DNA of 13,904 bases from contig CAAELW010000171.1 in NCBI GenBank assembly GCA_900756875.1, forward strand, positions 1-13,904, written 5' to 3'. A program made the position numbers and the translations under genes. Positions 5,809 to 13,434 of the stretch are shown piece by piece (the first letter of the stretch is position 1; each line of letters begins with the position of its first letter). The notes under the pieces were generated by a model that worked only from the letters and a program-made list of their open reading frames with translations, was not told the DNA's origin and made no database searches. Origin of the DNA: Pasteurellaceae bacterium. GTDB lineage: Bacteria > Pseudomonadota > Gammaproteobacteria > Enterobacterales > Pasteurellaceae.

Positions 5809-6855
5809 ATGTTTGAAATGCTAAAAAATTGGTATAGCCGTCGCTTAAGCGATCCGCAGGCGATGGGGCTACTTGCCATTTTGTTATTTGGCTTTATTGC
5901 GATTTATTTCTTTAGTGATTTAATCGCCCCGTTGCTGATTGCCATTGTATTAGCATATTTATTGGAAATGCCGATTAATTTCCTGACGAAAAAATTAAAA
6001 TTTCCCCGAATGCTCGCCACGTTAATTATTTTTGGTGGCTTTCTAACCTTGGCGTTATTAATTTTCTTCGGGCTTGTACCAACATTATGGAATCAAACGA
6101 TTTCCTTATTAAGCGATTTGCCAGCCATGTTCAATAAGTTACATGAATGGTTATTAGCCCTTCCTGAGCATTATCCTGAACTCATCGATTACACCATGAT
6201 TGACACCTTTTTTAGTGCGGCTCGAGCGAAGATTTTGGGCTTTGGTGAATCTGCGGTGAAATTGTCGATTACCTCATTAATGAACCTTGTATCACTGGGT
6301 ATCTATGCATTTTTAGTGCCATTAATGATGTTCTTTATGCTGAAAGATAAAAGCGAACTTCTTGCGGGGGTAAGCCGATTTTTGCCTAAAAACCGTCTTT
6401 TAGCGTCTAAAGTATGGAATGAGATGCAGCAACAAATTGCGAATTATATTCATGGCAAATTGTTGGAGATTTTGATTGTTGGCGTGGTGACTTATATTAT
6501 CTTTTTAAGCTTTGGTTTAAATTACCCGTTATTACTTTCTGTTGCCGTTGGTCTTTCTGTCTTAGTCCCTTATATTGGTGCGGTATTGGTGACGATTCCT
6601 GTTGCTTTAGTCGCCATGTTCCAGTTTGGAATTTCCCCAACGTTTTGGTATTTAATTATAGCCTTTGCGGTGAGTCAACTTCTAGATGGGAACTTACTAG
6701 TACCGTATTTATTCTCTGAAGTTGTTAATTTACATCCTTTAGTAATCATTATTTCGGTGCTAATTTTTGGCGGATTATGGGGGTTCTGGGGCGTATTTTT
6801 CGCTATTCCATTGGCAACGCTTGTGAAAGCTGTACTGAATGCATTGCCAGATTAG
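5809..6855 (+). CDS. AI-2E/PerM family inner-membrane transporter
   Basis: The 348-aa polytopic protein belongs to the AI-2E transporter (UPF0118/PerM) superfamily. About eight hydrophobic segments are visible. Two lie near the N-terminus (about 19-50: [32 protein letters not shown]) and one at about 66-92. A soluble amphipathic region follows (about 95-150), then a span near 160-180 ([20 protein letters not shown]), and a C-terminal bundle with [18 protein letters not shown] and [20 protein letters not shown]. The family's LPYIG-like and LxGNxLxPxxxS-type motifs can be recognised. Members have been linked to AI-2 export, Na+/H+ exchange and permeability; the substrate here cannot be told from sequence. 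The ATG has an AGGAAG Shine-Dalgarno. Downstream it converges on trmO. Confidence 0.9.
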   Translation: MFEMLKNWYSRRLSDPQAMGLLAILLFGFIAIYFFSDLIAPLLIAIVLAYLLEMPINFLTKKLKFPRMLATLIIFGGFLTLALLIFFGLVPTLWNQTISLLSDLPAMFNKLHEWLLALPEHYPELIDYTMIDTFFSAARAKILGFGESAVKLSITSLMNLVSLGIYAFLVPLMMFFMLKDKSELLAGVSRFLPKNRLLASKVWNEMQQQIANYIHGKLLEILIVGVVTYIIFLSFGLNYPLLLSVAVGLSVLVPYIGAVLVTIPVALVAMFQFGISPTFWYLIIAFAVSQLLDGNLLVPYLFSEVVNLHPLVIIISVLIFGGLWGFWGVFFAIPLATLVKAVLNALPD

Positions 6856-6877
6856 ACAGAATTAAAGCGATAAAAAG

Positions 6878-6902
6878 AAAGCTGACGAAAGTCAGCTTTT
6901 TT
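6878..6902. terminator. Bidirectional terminator overlapping the trmO stop codon
   Basis: A 9-bp stem AAAGCTGAC (6878-6886) / GTCAGCTTT (6891-6899) with a GAAA loop is followed by a T-run. On the minus strand it is followed by TTTCTTTTTA. The trmO TGA (6894-6892) lies in one arm, so the convergent genes share a single hairpin with no spacer. Confidence 0.9.
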
Positions 6903-7629
6903 GTTCTTTTAATTTCTGGATATCCAGAATTTCGACACAATCTGTTGTCCCCGCTTTAATACGCCATTTAATATTAAATTCGTACAGACTAATACCGTAA
7001 ATACGATCGGTTTCTTTACCTTGTTGATAAGCCGGGCGGGGATCTTGTGCGATCACTTCCGTAATAAATCTTGCTAAGTGCGGTCGATTTTTGTGATATT
7101 TTTCAACTGCACTTTGGGCAATTTCTGTAAATGCTACATTTAATTTTGCAGGTGGTTTTTCTTGTGCAAAACTTGATTTTGCCTCAGGCTCGCTATCAGC
7201 ATAGGCAATATAAGGCTTAATATCAAGAATAGGTGTGCCATCGACAAGATCTACAGAGCCCAAATGCAGAAAAACACGCCCATGAATACATTCCACTTGG
7301 CGTAATTCCACTTTGGATAAGCCTAGCGGATTAGGGCGATGCGTAGCGCGTGAAGCAAATACACCGACACGTTGATTTCCGCCTAAACGAGGGGGGCGAA
7401 CAGTGGATTGCCATTTCCCATGGGGTATTTTGTCGAATTGGAAAATAAGCCAAAGATGGCTAAATTGCTCTAATCCTCGCACAGCCTCTGGTGAATTATA
7501 GGGAGGTAGCAGTTCCACGATGCCAATGCCATCCTGTACTAAATCGGGTTGGCGTGGCACCGAGAATTTTTCTTTGTAAGGCGTGTGAATCACCGCAATT
7601 GGGTGAAGTGTCAGTGTTAAATCATTCAT
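6892..7629 (-). CDS. trmO: tRNA (t6A37-N6)-methyltransferase TrmO
   Basis: TrmO (UPF0066/TsaA/YaeB family, 245 aa) uses SAM to methylate N6-threonylcarbamoyladenosine at position 37 of tRNA-Thr, giving m6t6A. Residues ~1-150 form the beta-barrel SAM-binding domain, with [20 protein letters not shown] at the N-terminus, [20 protein letters not shown] in the middle and [15 protein letters not shown]. These three blocks are the family signatures. The C-terminal ~90 residues correspond to the extra domain of the E. coli type, including DPRPAYQ. Length is close to E. coli YaeB (235 aa). The ribosome site is weak (GGAAA). The gene is divergent from menA with a 61-bp gap and carries a USS at 7076-7084. 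Its stop is embedded in the terminator shared with the upstream convergent gene. Confidence 0.93.
   Translation of the reverse strand: MNDLTLTLHPIAVIHTPYKEKFSVPRQPDLVQDGIGIVELLPPYNSPEAVRGLEQFSHLWLIFQFDKIPHGKWQSTVRPPRLGGNQRVGVFASRATHRPNPLGLSKVELRQVECIHGRVFLHLGSVDLVDGTPILDIKPYIAYADSEPEAKSSFAQEKPPAKLNVAFTEIAQSAVEKYHKNRPHLARFITEVIAQDPRPAYQQGKETDRIYGISLYEFNIKWRIKAGTTDCVEILDIQKLKEQKS
7076..7084 (+). repeat. DNA uptake signal sequence within trmO
   Basis: This is an exact AAGTGCGGT on the + strand, antisense to trmO, followed by CGATTTTT; the T-rich flank matches the AT-rich tail of the extended uptake consensus. Confidence 0.85.
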
Positions 7630-7653
7630 AAAAAGGCAATTTCCGTGTAGAAT
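7625..7653 (+). promoter_or_regulatory. Candidate menA promoter
   Basis: TTCATA (7625-7630) and TAGAAT (7648-7653) are 17 bp apart, placing a start near 7660, about 30 nt before ATG 7691. The -35 overlaps the trmO start. The matches are moderate (4/6 and 5/6), so this is a tentative call. Confidence 0.3.
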
Positions 7654-7673
7654 ACGCCCTTTATTGTAATCAA

Positions 7674-7682
7674 AAGTGCGGT
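7674..7682 (+). repeat. DNA uptake signal sequence in the menA leader
   Basis: An exact AAGTGCGGT ends eight bases before the menA ATG, in the position normally held by a Shine-Dalgarno. Its GTG at 7676 is in frame with menA and could be mistaken for the start codon. Confidence 0.85.
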
Positions 7683-7690
7683 CAAAAAAA

Positions 7691-8602
7691 ATGACAAATC
7701 ATAAATTGAAAATGTGGTGGGAAACCGCTCGCCCAAAAACCTTGCCTTTGGCATTAGCTTCTATTTTTACTGGCTCAGCATTGGCATATTGGGCGGGTAA
7801 AGAAAGTTTTAATCTCACCGTGATGTTACTTTGCTTGCTTACCACCATTTTATTGCAAGTACTTTCCAATTTTGCTAACGATTACGGCGATCATCAAAAA
7901 GGGTCTGATACCGAAGAACGTATTGGGCCTTTACGCGGTATTCAGCAAGGTGCAATTTCTGCGAATGAGCTCAAATGGGGGTTAATTTTAATGGCGGTGG
8001 GGGCATTTTTCTCCGGCGCATTCTTAATTGGTATCGCATATCAAAGTCTTACTGATTTATTGGCCTTTGCAGGTTTGGGCATTCTTGCCATTATTGCTGC
8101 CATTACTTATACCGTAGGGGCTAAACCTTATGGTTATTTAGGTTTAGGTGATCTGTCAGTGTTGCTCTTTTTTGGTTTATTAGGTGTAGGTGGAACTTAT
8201 TATCTACAAACTCACAGCATTGATAGCTTAATTACGTTACCAGCTCTTGGCTCCGGTTTATTGGCGACAGCAGTTTTAAATATCAATAATTTACGTGATA
8301 TTGAACAAGATGCGAAAGTAGGAAAAAATACCCTGGTTGTACGCATTGGACCGAAGAGAGGACGCATTTATCACTGTATTTTATTAAGCGTTTCCGCTTT
8401 ATGTTATGTGCTATTTGCGGCATCAACAGCGTTTAGTCCTTGGCATTTCTTATTTTTATTAGCATTTCCACTGTTATTAAAACACGCATTATTTGTTTAT
8501 CGCAGCAAAGAACCTACAGTCTTGCGTCCGATGTTAGCACAGATGTCAATGATTTCTTTATTTATCAATATCTTGTTTAGTTTAGGCTTGCTTATCGGCT
8601 AA
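7691..8602 (+). CDS. menA: 1,4-dihydroxy-2-naphthoate polyprenyltransferase MenA
   Basis: MenA attaches a polyprenyl chain to 1,4-dihydroxy-2-naphthoate, making demethylmenaquinone for anaerobic respiration. It is a multi-span inner-membrane UbiA-superfamily enzyme. From ATG 7691 the protein has 303 residues, close to E. coli (308), and begins [20 protein letters not shown]. An upstream in-frame GTG at 7676 lies inside a USS and is unlikely to be used. The two Asp-rich prenyl-diphosphate sites are present: [16 protein letters not shown] near residue 60 and [20 protein letters not shown] near residue 200. Between them lie [12 protein letters not shown] and [20 protein letters not shown]. No clear Shine-Dalgarno exists; the leader is A-rich. 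rraA follows 45 bp downstream, an order shared with E. coli. Confidence 0.95.
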   Translation: MTNHKLKMWWETARPKTLPLALASIFTGSALAYWAGKESFNLTVMLLCLLTTILLQVLSNFANDYGDHQKGSDTEERIGPLRGIQQGAISANELKWGLILMAVGAFFSGAFLIGIAYQSLTDLLAFAGLGILAIIAAITYTVGAKPYGYLGLGDLSVLLFFGLLGVGGTYYLQTHSIDSLITLPALGSGLLATAVLNINNLRDIEQDAKVGKNTLVVRIGPKRGRIYHCILLSVSALCYVLFAASTAFSPWHFLFLLAFPLLLKHALFVYRSKEPTVLRPMLAQMSMISLFINILFSLGLLIG

Positions 8603-8615
8603 ATCGGCTTATACT
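8588..8615 (+). promoter_or_regulatory. Candidate rraA promoter in the menA 3' end
   Basis: TTGCTT (8588-8593) and TATACT (8610-8615, 5/6) are 16 bp apart, with a predicted start about 25 nt before the rraA ATG. E. coli rraA is known to have its own promoter downstream of menA, which makes this placement credible, but the call is by motif only. Confidence 0.4.
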
Positions 8616-8647
8616 AGAGAAAAAATTTTACCGACAAGGGGAGCATT

Positions 8648-9148
8648 ATGTATATCGATACTTCAGAACTTTGTGATATTTATGCTGATCAAGTGGATGT
8701 GGTTGAGCCAATTTTTTCTAGCTTTGGTGGTGTCAGCAATTTCTACGGCAAAGTGACAACAGTAAAATGTTTTGAAAATAATGGATTAATTGCCGAAATT
8801 CTCGAAGAAAATGGTAACGGCAGAGTACTTGTCGTTGACGGTGGTGGCGCAGTACGCCGTGCTTTAATTGATGCAGAGCTTGCACAACTTGCGGCAGATA
8901 ATCACTGGGCGGGTATTATTGTTTATGGTGCCGTGCGTCAAATTCAACAACTTGAAAATATTGATATTGGTATTCATGCGCTTGCACCTATTCCAGTTGG
9001 TGCAGATGAAAATAATCATGGTGAAAGTGATCTTCCAGTCAATTTTGGTGGCGTGACGTTCTTCCCTGAAGATTACATTTATGCCGATTTAACAGGTATT
9101 ATTCTGTCACAAGAAGCATTAGATTTAGAAGATTTCGAAGAAGAATAA
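8648..9148 (+). CDS. rraA: Regulator of ribonuclease E activity RraA
   Basis: RraA (166 aa) forms a ring-shaped trimer that binds RNase E and inhibits its cleavage activity, changing mRNA turnover broadly. The match to E. coli RraA (161 aa) runs the whole length: [77 protein letters not shown] and [20 protein letters not shown]. The end is acidic (DLEDFEEE). The fold resembles the old 'MenG' methyltransferase annotation, which is wrong for this family. A strong GGGGAG Shine-Dalgarno precedes ATG 8648. It lies 45 bp after menA and may be read both with it and from its own promoter; a very good terminator ends the unit. Confidence 0.96.
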   Translation: MYIDTSELCDIYADQVDVVEPIFSSFGGVSNFYGKVTTVKCFENNGLIAEILEENGNGRVLVVDGGGAVRRALIDAELAQLAADNHWAGIIVYGAVRQIQQLENIDIGIHALAPIPVGADENNHGESDLPVNFGGVTFFPEDYIYADLTGIILSQEALDLEDFEEE

Positions 9149-9170
9149 TTTTGAAATTATAGATCTTTTT

Positions 9171-9202
9171 AAAGTGCGGTTAGAAATAACCGCACTTTTT
9201 TT
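9171..9202 (+). terminator. rraA terminator built from two inverted uptake signals, GAAA loop
   Basis: AAAGTGCGGTTA (9171-9182) pairs perfectly over 12 bp with TAACCGCACTTT (9187-9198) around a GAAA tetraloop, then a T-run to 9202. Each arm contains an exact USS (9172-9180 + and 9189-9197 -). It is 22 bases after the rraA stop. The T5 before the stem is too far out of register to extend it. Confidence 0.93.
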
Positions 9203-9213
9203 GTTAAAATTTT

Positions 9214-9229
9214 TTTGAACAAGATCACA
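9214..9229. promoter_or_regulatory. Candidate CRP site upstream of the SLC13 transporter
   Basis: TTTGA-N6-TCACA (9214-9229) matches the TGTGA-N6-TCACA CRP consensus at 9 of 10 positions. It lies about 90 bases before the transporter ATG. TAACAT at 9258-9263 is a possible -10, but its distance from the CRP centre does not fit the standard -41.5 or -61.5 spacing well. cAMP-CRP control would suit a carboxylate transporter; this is inference. Confidence 0.4.
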
Positions 9230-9311
9230 TTTTAAACATTTGTTGGTTGAAAGTTTGTAACATTCATTTAACATCGCAAATAGTTCATCTGTAATCAGTT
9301 TGGAGGGACTC

Positions 9312-10697
9312 ATGAACGAAACAAACACAACAAAAAACTATAAAAGTGGGATTATCTTTCTTCTGGCGATAGCCTGTTTTTTTATTTTGTTAAAAGCCTT
9401 ACCTTTCGCGCCTAAGGAAAATGCTGGTTTAGCATTATTAGCCTTTGTAGCGATCCTTTGGTTAACTGAAGCATTACATGTAACGGTTACTGCACTATTA
9501 GTGCCTTTACTTGCGATTGCACTTGATTTGGTGACAACCAAACAAGCTTTGGTCGCCTTTGCGGATCCAACCATTTTCTTATTCTTTGGTGGATTTGCTT
9601 TAGCGACTGCTTTGCATATGCAAAAGCTTGATAAGATGATTGCTAATAAAATCATGGCAATGGCTCGTGGTAATTTATTGGTTGCTGTGATGTACCTTTT
9701 CTCAATCACTGCTTTCCTTTCTATGTGGATGAGTAACACTGCGACAGCTGCAATGATGTTACCTTTAGCCATGGGGATCTTAAGCCAACTTGATAAAGAA
9801 AAAGAACACAATACTTATGTTTTCGTATTATTGGGTATTGCATATAGTGCGAGTATTGGTGGTATGGGAACATTAGTGGGTAGTCCACCAAATGCTATCG
9901 TCGCAAGTAACTTACATTTAACCTTCTCTGATTGGTTATGGTATGGCTTGCCAATTATGATTATTTTGATGCCATTAATGGTGGGTACGCTTTTCATTGT
10001 ATTCAAACCAAAACTTAACTTACGTTTTGAGCAAAACTTTGAACGTATTGAAATGAATGGCCAACGCGTTTTAACCCTTGTAATTTTTGCTGTAATTGCG
10101 CTTTGCTGGGTATTTAGTAGCTATATTAATCCAATGATTTCAGGTGTATTTGGTCTTGCCAAAAATATCGGTAGTTTTGATAGCGTGGTTGCATTACTTG
10201 CCGCTGTCATTATTTGTTCAACGGGTGTGGCAAATTGGAAACAAATTCAAGAAAGTACTGACTGGGGCGTGTTAATGCTTTTTGGTGGTGGTTTAACCTT
10301 GAGTGCAGTGTTAAAAGATTCTGGTGCAAGTAAAGTTTTGGCTGACGGAATTGTATTCTTAGTTCAAGGACAACATTACTACCTCATTGGTTTATTGGTT
10401 GCAACCTTCATTATTTTCTTAACTGAATTCACTTCCAATACCGCGAGTGCAGCGTTATTAGTACCAATCTTTATTTCTATCGCGCAATCTCTCGGTATGC
10501 CGGAAATTGGTCTTGCGTTAATCATCGGTTTAGGTGCATCTTGTGCATTTATGTTGCCGGTAGCAACACCGCCAAATGCTATCGTATTTGGTACAGGTGA
10601 GGTCTGCCAAAGTGATATGATTAAAGCCGGGTTTATCTTAAATATTGTGTGTATATTGGTTATCGCGACAATAGGATATTATTTCTGGTTAAATTAA
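9312..10697 (+). CDS. SLC13/DASS family anion:Na+ symporter (dicarboxylate type)
   Basis: This 461-aa inner-membrane transporter belongs to the divalent anion:Na+ symporter (SLC13/DASS, VcINDY/SdcS) family, which takes up succinate, fumarate, malate or related acids with Na+. I choose ATG 9312, which has a GGAGGG Shine-Dalgarno at 9302-9307; a TTG at 9300 is in frame but would place the ribosome site inside the gene. Both inverted-repeat halves carry the substrate/Na+ motif Ser-Asn-Thr: residues 141-143 (SNTATAA) and 375-377 (SNTASAA). Each is followed by the partner loop (SPPNAIVAS at 191-199, TPPNAIVFG at 420-428). About eleven hydrophobic segments are visible. The closest Haemophilus protein I recall is the product of HI0608. 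Substrate choice cannot be read from sequence. It stands alone between two terminators. Confidence 0.92.
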   Translation: MNETNTTKNYKSGIIFLLAIACFFILLKALPFAPKENAGLALLAFVAILWLTEALHVTVTALLVPLLAIALDLVTTKQALVAFADPTIFLFFGGFALATALHMQKLDKMIANKIMAMARGNLLVAVMYLFSITAFLSMWMSNTATAAMMLPLAMGILSQLDKEKEHNTYVFVLLGIAYSASIGGMGTLVGSPPNAIVASNLHLTFSDWLWYGLPIMIILMPLMVGTLFIVFKPKLNLRFEQNFERIEMNGQRVLTLVIFAVIALCWVFSSYINPMISGVFGLAKNIGSFDSVVALLAAVIICSTGVANWKQIQESTDWGVLMLFGGGLTLSAVLKDSGASKVLADGIVFLVQGQHYYLIGLLVATFIIFLTEFTSNTASAALLVPIFISIAQSLGMPEIGLALIIGLGASCAFMLPVATPPNAIVFGTGEVCQSDMIKAGFILNIVCILVIATIGYYFWLN

Positions 10698-10707
10698 TCG
10701 TATAAAG

Positions 10708-10745
10708 AAAAGGGCGTGTTGAGAATATTCAACACGCCCTTTTAT
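10708..10745. terminator. Bidirectional terminator between the SLC13 gene and plsB
   Basis: A perfect 15-bp stem (AAAAGGGCGTGTTGA at 10708-10722 with its complement at 10729-10743) surrounds a 6-nt loop. It is flanked by A's on one side and T's on the other, so it functions for both convergent genes. It lies 10 bases after the transporter stop and 14 before the plsB stop. Confidence 0.93.
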
Positions 10746-10759
10746 TATTTCAGTAAAGA

Positions 10760-13216
10760 TTATTCATCTTTATTTGATTTATCCTCTTCTTCTACTTCAA
10801 TCTCAACTTTATCTGCTTTATCTGCCGCACCGTTGATCGTTAAGCAAATCTCGCTAGAAATCAAATGCTCTAAGATTGTTGCAAGCTCGTGTAATTTTTC
10901 TTTGTCATCATCGAAATAACCTTCTTCTTTTAAGTGTGCAATGAAGGCAGAGAATACCGCTTTATCAAAGAATTCTGGGGCATTAATACCATGTAATACG
11001 GAAAGACGCTGTGCCACCAATTGACTTTCTTTTTCGAGTAAACCACGAGCAATTTCAGGATCTCTACGCAAAATACTCACTGTAATGTAGTAGCGTTGTA
11101 AGATTTCACGCATACCTGCAGACCAAAGTTGTAAAATACGAACTTTAGAGCGGTGGATAGATAATAAATTATCATTGGCTTGGATAACTTCTTGGTGCGC
11201 AAATTCATCAATAATGGCTTTAATTTGTGTATCTAATTCTTCTTCAGTGAAATGAAGGAAGAGTTCACCTTTTAAGAATGGATAAATTTTACGTACCGCA
11301 TCCAATAATAAATCTTTTTGGATAGCTTCATAATGTAAAACGATACTCGCGACAAGAGAAGGCAACACAAATAAGTGTTGAATATTGTTGCGGTAATACG
11401 TCATGAGAACAGCAGAATTACGTTCTAAACGAATAATTTCCCCAAAGTTATCTTTTTCAACTAATACACCTACGCGATCTAAGCTTAATACGTGGTCAAG
11501 CATCGCTTTTGGTGTATCAGTTGGGAGTACCACATCAGTAGAATACGGTACATTCTTTAACATTTCTTGATAACTAGAGAGTTGTTCTAGTAGCTGTTCA
11601 TGAGAAAGTGCACGCTGACGGGAAGAGAGCAGAGCGGTTCCTACTAAATTCATCGCATTAACTGCAGCAGCTTTATTAATATTCACCATCACTTGATTAG
11701 AAATAGACCCAACCGCATGGTTAAACCAGTGAGGTTTATCTTCATGATGTTGTTCTTTCCATTCCGGATAATGATGATTGAGGTAATTAGAAAGTGTAAT
11801 TGGTTCACCGAAATTCACAAAGCCTTGACCTAAATTACGTAATTTTTTAATCACACGTAAAACTAAGCCCGCATTTTCTTTTTCTTTCGCGGCACCACGT
11901 AATTCTTTCGCGTAAGTATCCACTTCTAACACGTGCTCATAACCGATATACACCGGCACCACAGAAATAGGACGCGTTTGGTTATGTTGAAGTGCTTGTA
12001 GTGTCATTGACATCATACCGGTTTTCGGTGCAAGCAAGCGACCTGTACGAGAACGACCACCTTCAATGAAGTATTCGACGGAATAACCGCGGTGGAATAA
12101 TTCCCCTAAATATTCACGGAAAATCGCAGAGTAAAGGCGGTTACCTTTAAAGGTACGGCGAATAAAGAATGCCCCCCAGCTACGGAATAAAGGTCCTGCT
12201 GGCCAGAAGTTTAAGTTAATTCCCGCTGCAATATGTGGCGGTACAAGACCTTGGTGATAGAGCACATAAGAAAGCAATAAATAGTCAATGTGACTACGGT
12301 GACAAGGCACATAAACAATCTCATGCCCTTCTAATGCTAATTTACGCACACGGTCCGCATTTTGTACATCAATACCGGAATACAGTTTGTTCCATAACCA
12401 ACGTAAGAAACGATCCGCTGCACGAAGGCTAGAATGGCTTACATTCGCCGCGATTTCATGAAGAATTTTTTCGGCTTCAGCATAGGCTTTCTCGCGGCTG
12501 ATATTTTTTGATTTTGCCTCATCTTCAATGGCATTTTGGATTGCTTGGGAATTTAATAGTTTATTAAACATGGCTTCGCGGTTTGGCAAACGAGGACCAG
12601 TAGCGGAAATGCGTTGTTTAGCAAAGTGCATTTTTGCCACACGAGCTAGTTTTTGCGCAATTTTTTCATCTGAACCGTGCTCATTTACCATGTAACGCAA
12701 AGAAAGCGCTTGAGAAAAACGCACAAAAGTGTCACGTCCAAACCAAATTGCCGCAAAGGTTTTTTGAAGACCGTTTAATAAGCGAAGATTTGGTAAGCTT
12801 GCTTTATCTTCTTTACCTGGTGAACGTCCCCAAAGCACAGAAACAGGAATGAGTTGTACATCTAAATCGGCTACATCACGGTGCAGTTCTAAGTATTTAT
12901 TGAAGACTTTAGCGGTTTCATCTTTTGCGCCTTTTGATTTAAAAAAGCGGCGACCTTCGTCTAAATAGACATAACGTGGCAATGCTACACCATCAATCAC
13001 ATTCTTTTCAGCCGGATCAGGCAAACCTACACTCAAACAGTTACGACGGAAAATCACGAAGTCAGTTTGAGAGGTGTAAGGTAAAACATAAAGAATAGGT
13101 TGATTGATATTGAGTTGAAGCTCTTCGATGGGTTGAGCGGGAATAGGATTATTTTTTACTAAAACCGAAAGCGGTAATTCTAATAATTTACGATAAGTAC
13201 TTACGATGCCAGACAT
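10760..13216 (-). CDS. plsB: Glycerol-3-phosphate acyltransferase PlsB
   Basis: PlsB transfers the first acyl chain from acyl-ACP or acyl-CoA to glycerol-3-phosphate at the inner membrane, opening phospholipid synthesis. I start it at ATG 13216 (818 aa), not the in-frame ATG at 13243. The shorter form has AGAGA at 13230-13226 as ribosome site and begins [20 protein letters not shown], aligning with E. coli MSGWPRIYYKLLNLPLS. With this start the catalytic HX4D (CHRSHIDY) is His306/Asp311, the E. coli numbers. The other acyltransferase blocks follow: [22 protein letters not shown], and PVYIGYEHV. The C-terminal part keeps the conserved [20 protein letters not shown]. The last ~20 residues are a charged Asp/Glu/Lys tail not present in E. 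coli. It converges with the transporter and is divergent from lexA. Confidence 0.96.
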   Translation of the reverse strand: MSGIVSTYRKLLELPLSVLVKNNPIPAQPIEELQLNINQPILYVLPYTSQTDFVIFRRNCLSVGLPDPAEKNVIDGVALPRYVYLDEGRRFFKSKGAKDETAKVFNKYLELHRDVADLDVQLIPVSVLWGRSPGKEDKASLPNLRLLNGLQKTFAAIWFGRDTFVRFSQALSLRYMVNEHGSDEKIAQKLARVAKMHFAKQRISATGPRLPNREAMFNKLLNSQAIQNAIEDEAKSKNISREKAYAEAEKILHEIAANVSHSSLRAADRFLRWLWNKLYSGIDVQNADRVRKLALEGHEIVYVPCHRSHIDYLLLSYVLYHQGLVPPHIAAGINLNFWPAGPLFRSWGAFFIRRTFKGNRLYSAIFREYLGELFHRGYSVEYFIEGGRSRTGRLLAPKTGMMSMTLQALQHNQTRPISVVPVYIGYEHVLEVDTYAKELRGAAKEKENAGLVLRVIKKLRNLGQGFVNFGEPITLSNYLNHHYPEWKEQHHEDKPHWFNHAVGSISNQVMVNINKAAAVNAMNLVGTALLSSRQRALSHEQLLEQLSSYQEMLKNVPYSTDVVLPTDTPKAMLDHVLSLDRVGVLVEKDNFGEIIRLERNSAVLMTYYRNNIQHLFVLPSLVASIVLHYEAIQKDLLLDAVRKIYPFLKGELFLHFTEEELDTQIKAIIDEFAHQEVIQANDNLLSIHRSKVRILQLWSAGMREILQRYYITVSILRRDPEIARGLLEKESQLVAQRLSVLHGINAPEFFDKAVFSAFIAHLKEEGYFDDDKEKLHELATILEHLISSEICLTINGAADKADKVEIEVEEEDKSNKDE

Positions 13217-13372
13217 AATTAATATTCTCTTTTTGTTAGACATTTCTAGGTATTGTCAGGCATTTTAACACATTCGACCAGTCAAATTCTAAAAATTTAC
13301 ATTTAAGATTTCTGATAGATAACTCAAAAATATGAGAAAACTGACTGCACTTTTATCGCTAGAAAATAGTTG

Positions 13373-13400
13373 TTGCAATCGTCATCTTTCTGTATATACT
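13373..13400 (+). promoter_or_regulatory. Candidate lexA promoter
   Basis: TTGCAA (13373-13378) and TATACT (13395-13400, 5/6) are 16 bp apart, predicting a start near 13407. The -10 lies inside the first SOS box, so LexA binding would occlude it. The rest of the plsB-lexA gap (13244-13372) shows no other clear signal; a one-mismatch USS (ACTGCACTT) lies near 13344. Confidence 0.65.
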
Positions 13401-13426
13401 AACAGTTATTCTGTATAAAGTAACAG
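13390..13426 (+). promoter_or_regulatory. Two tandem SOS boxes (LexA operators)
   Basis: Two full CTGT-N8-ACAG palindromes occur at 13390-13405 (CTGTATATACTAACAG) and 13411-13426 (CTGTATAAAGTAACAG). Their start-to-start distance is 21 bp, the same arrangement as the double operator of E. coli lexA, so dimers would bind the same DNA face. The second box runs into the ribosome site (ACAGGAG). This gives autorepression of lexA. Confidence 0.93.
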
Positions 13427-13434
13427 GAGTTTAT

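Noticed and set aside
9300..9311. TTG start four codons upstream for the SLC13 transporter
   Set aside because: It would put the strong GGAGGG ribosome site inside the coding region; ATG 9312 has ideal spacing.
9125..9328. A 67-aa minus-strand ORF across the rraA-transporter gap
   Set aside because: It runs through the rraA terminator hairpin and the transporter leader, resembles no family I know, and overlaps real genes at both ends.
9338..10006. Minus-strand ORFs of 157 and 63 aa inside the SLC13 transporter
   Set aside because: They are antisense shadows of a membrane-protein gene whose two Ser-Asn-Thr motifs show the + strand is coding.
12235..12852. Short + strand ORFs within plsB
   Set aside because: They lie inside the conserved acyltransferase region of plsB on the opposite strand and have no ribosome site or recognisable protein.
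13217..13243. Upstream ATG adding nine residues to PlsB
   Set aside because: It has a poor ribosome site, and the downstream ATG gives MSG...[10 protein letters not shown] aligned with E. coli and the same catalytic His/Asp numbering.
13338..13350. A further uptake signal (ACTGCACTT) in the plsB-lexA gap; similar near matches at 7109 (ACTGCACTT) and 3615 (AAGAGCGGT)
   Set aside because: Each differs from the core by one base, so I did not count them as functional signals.
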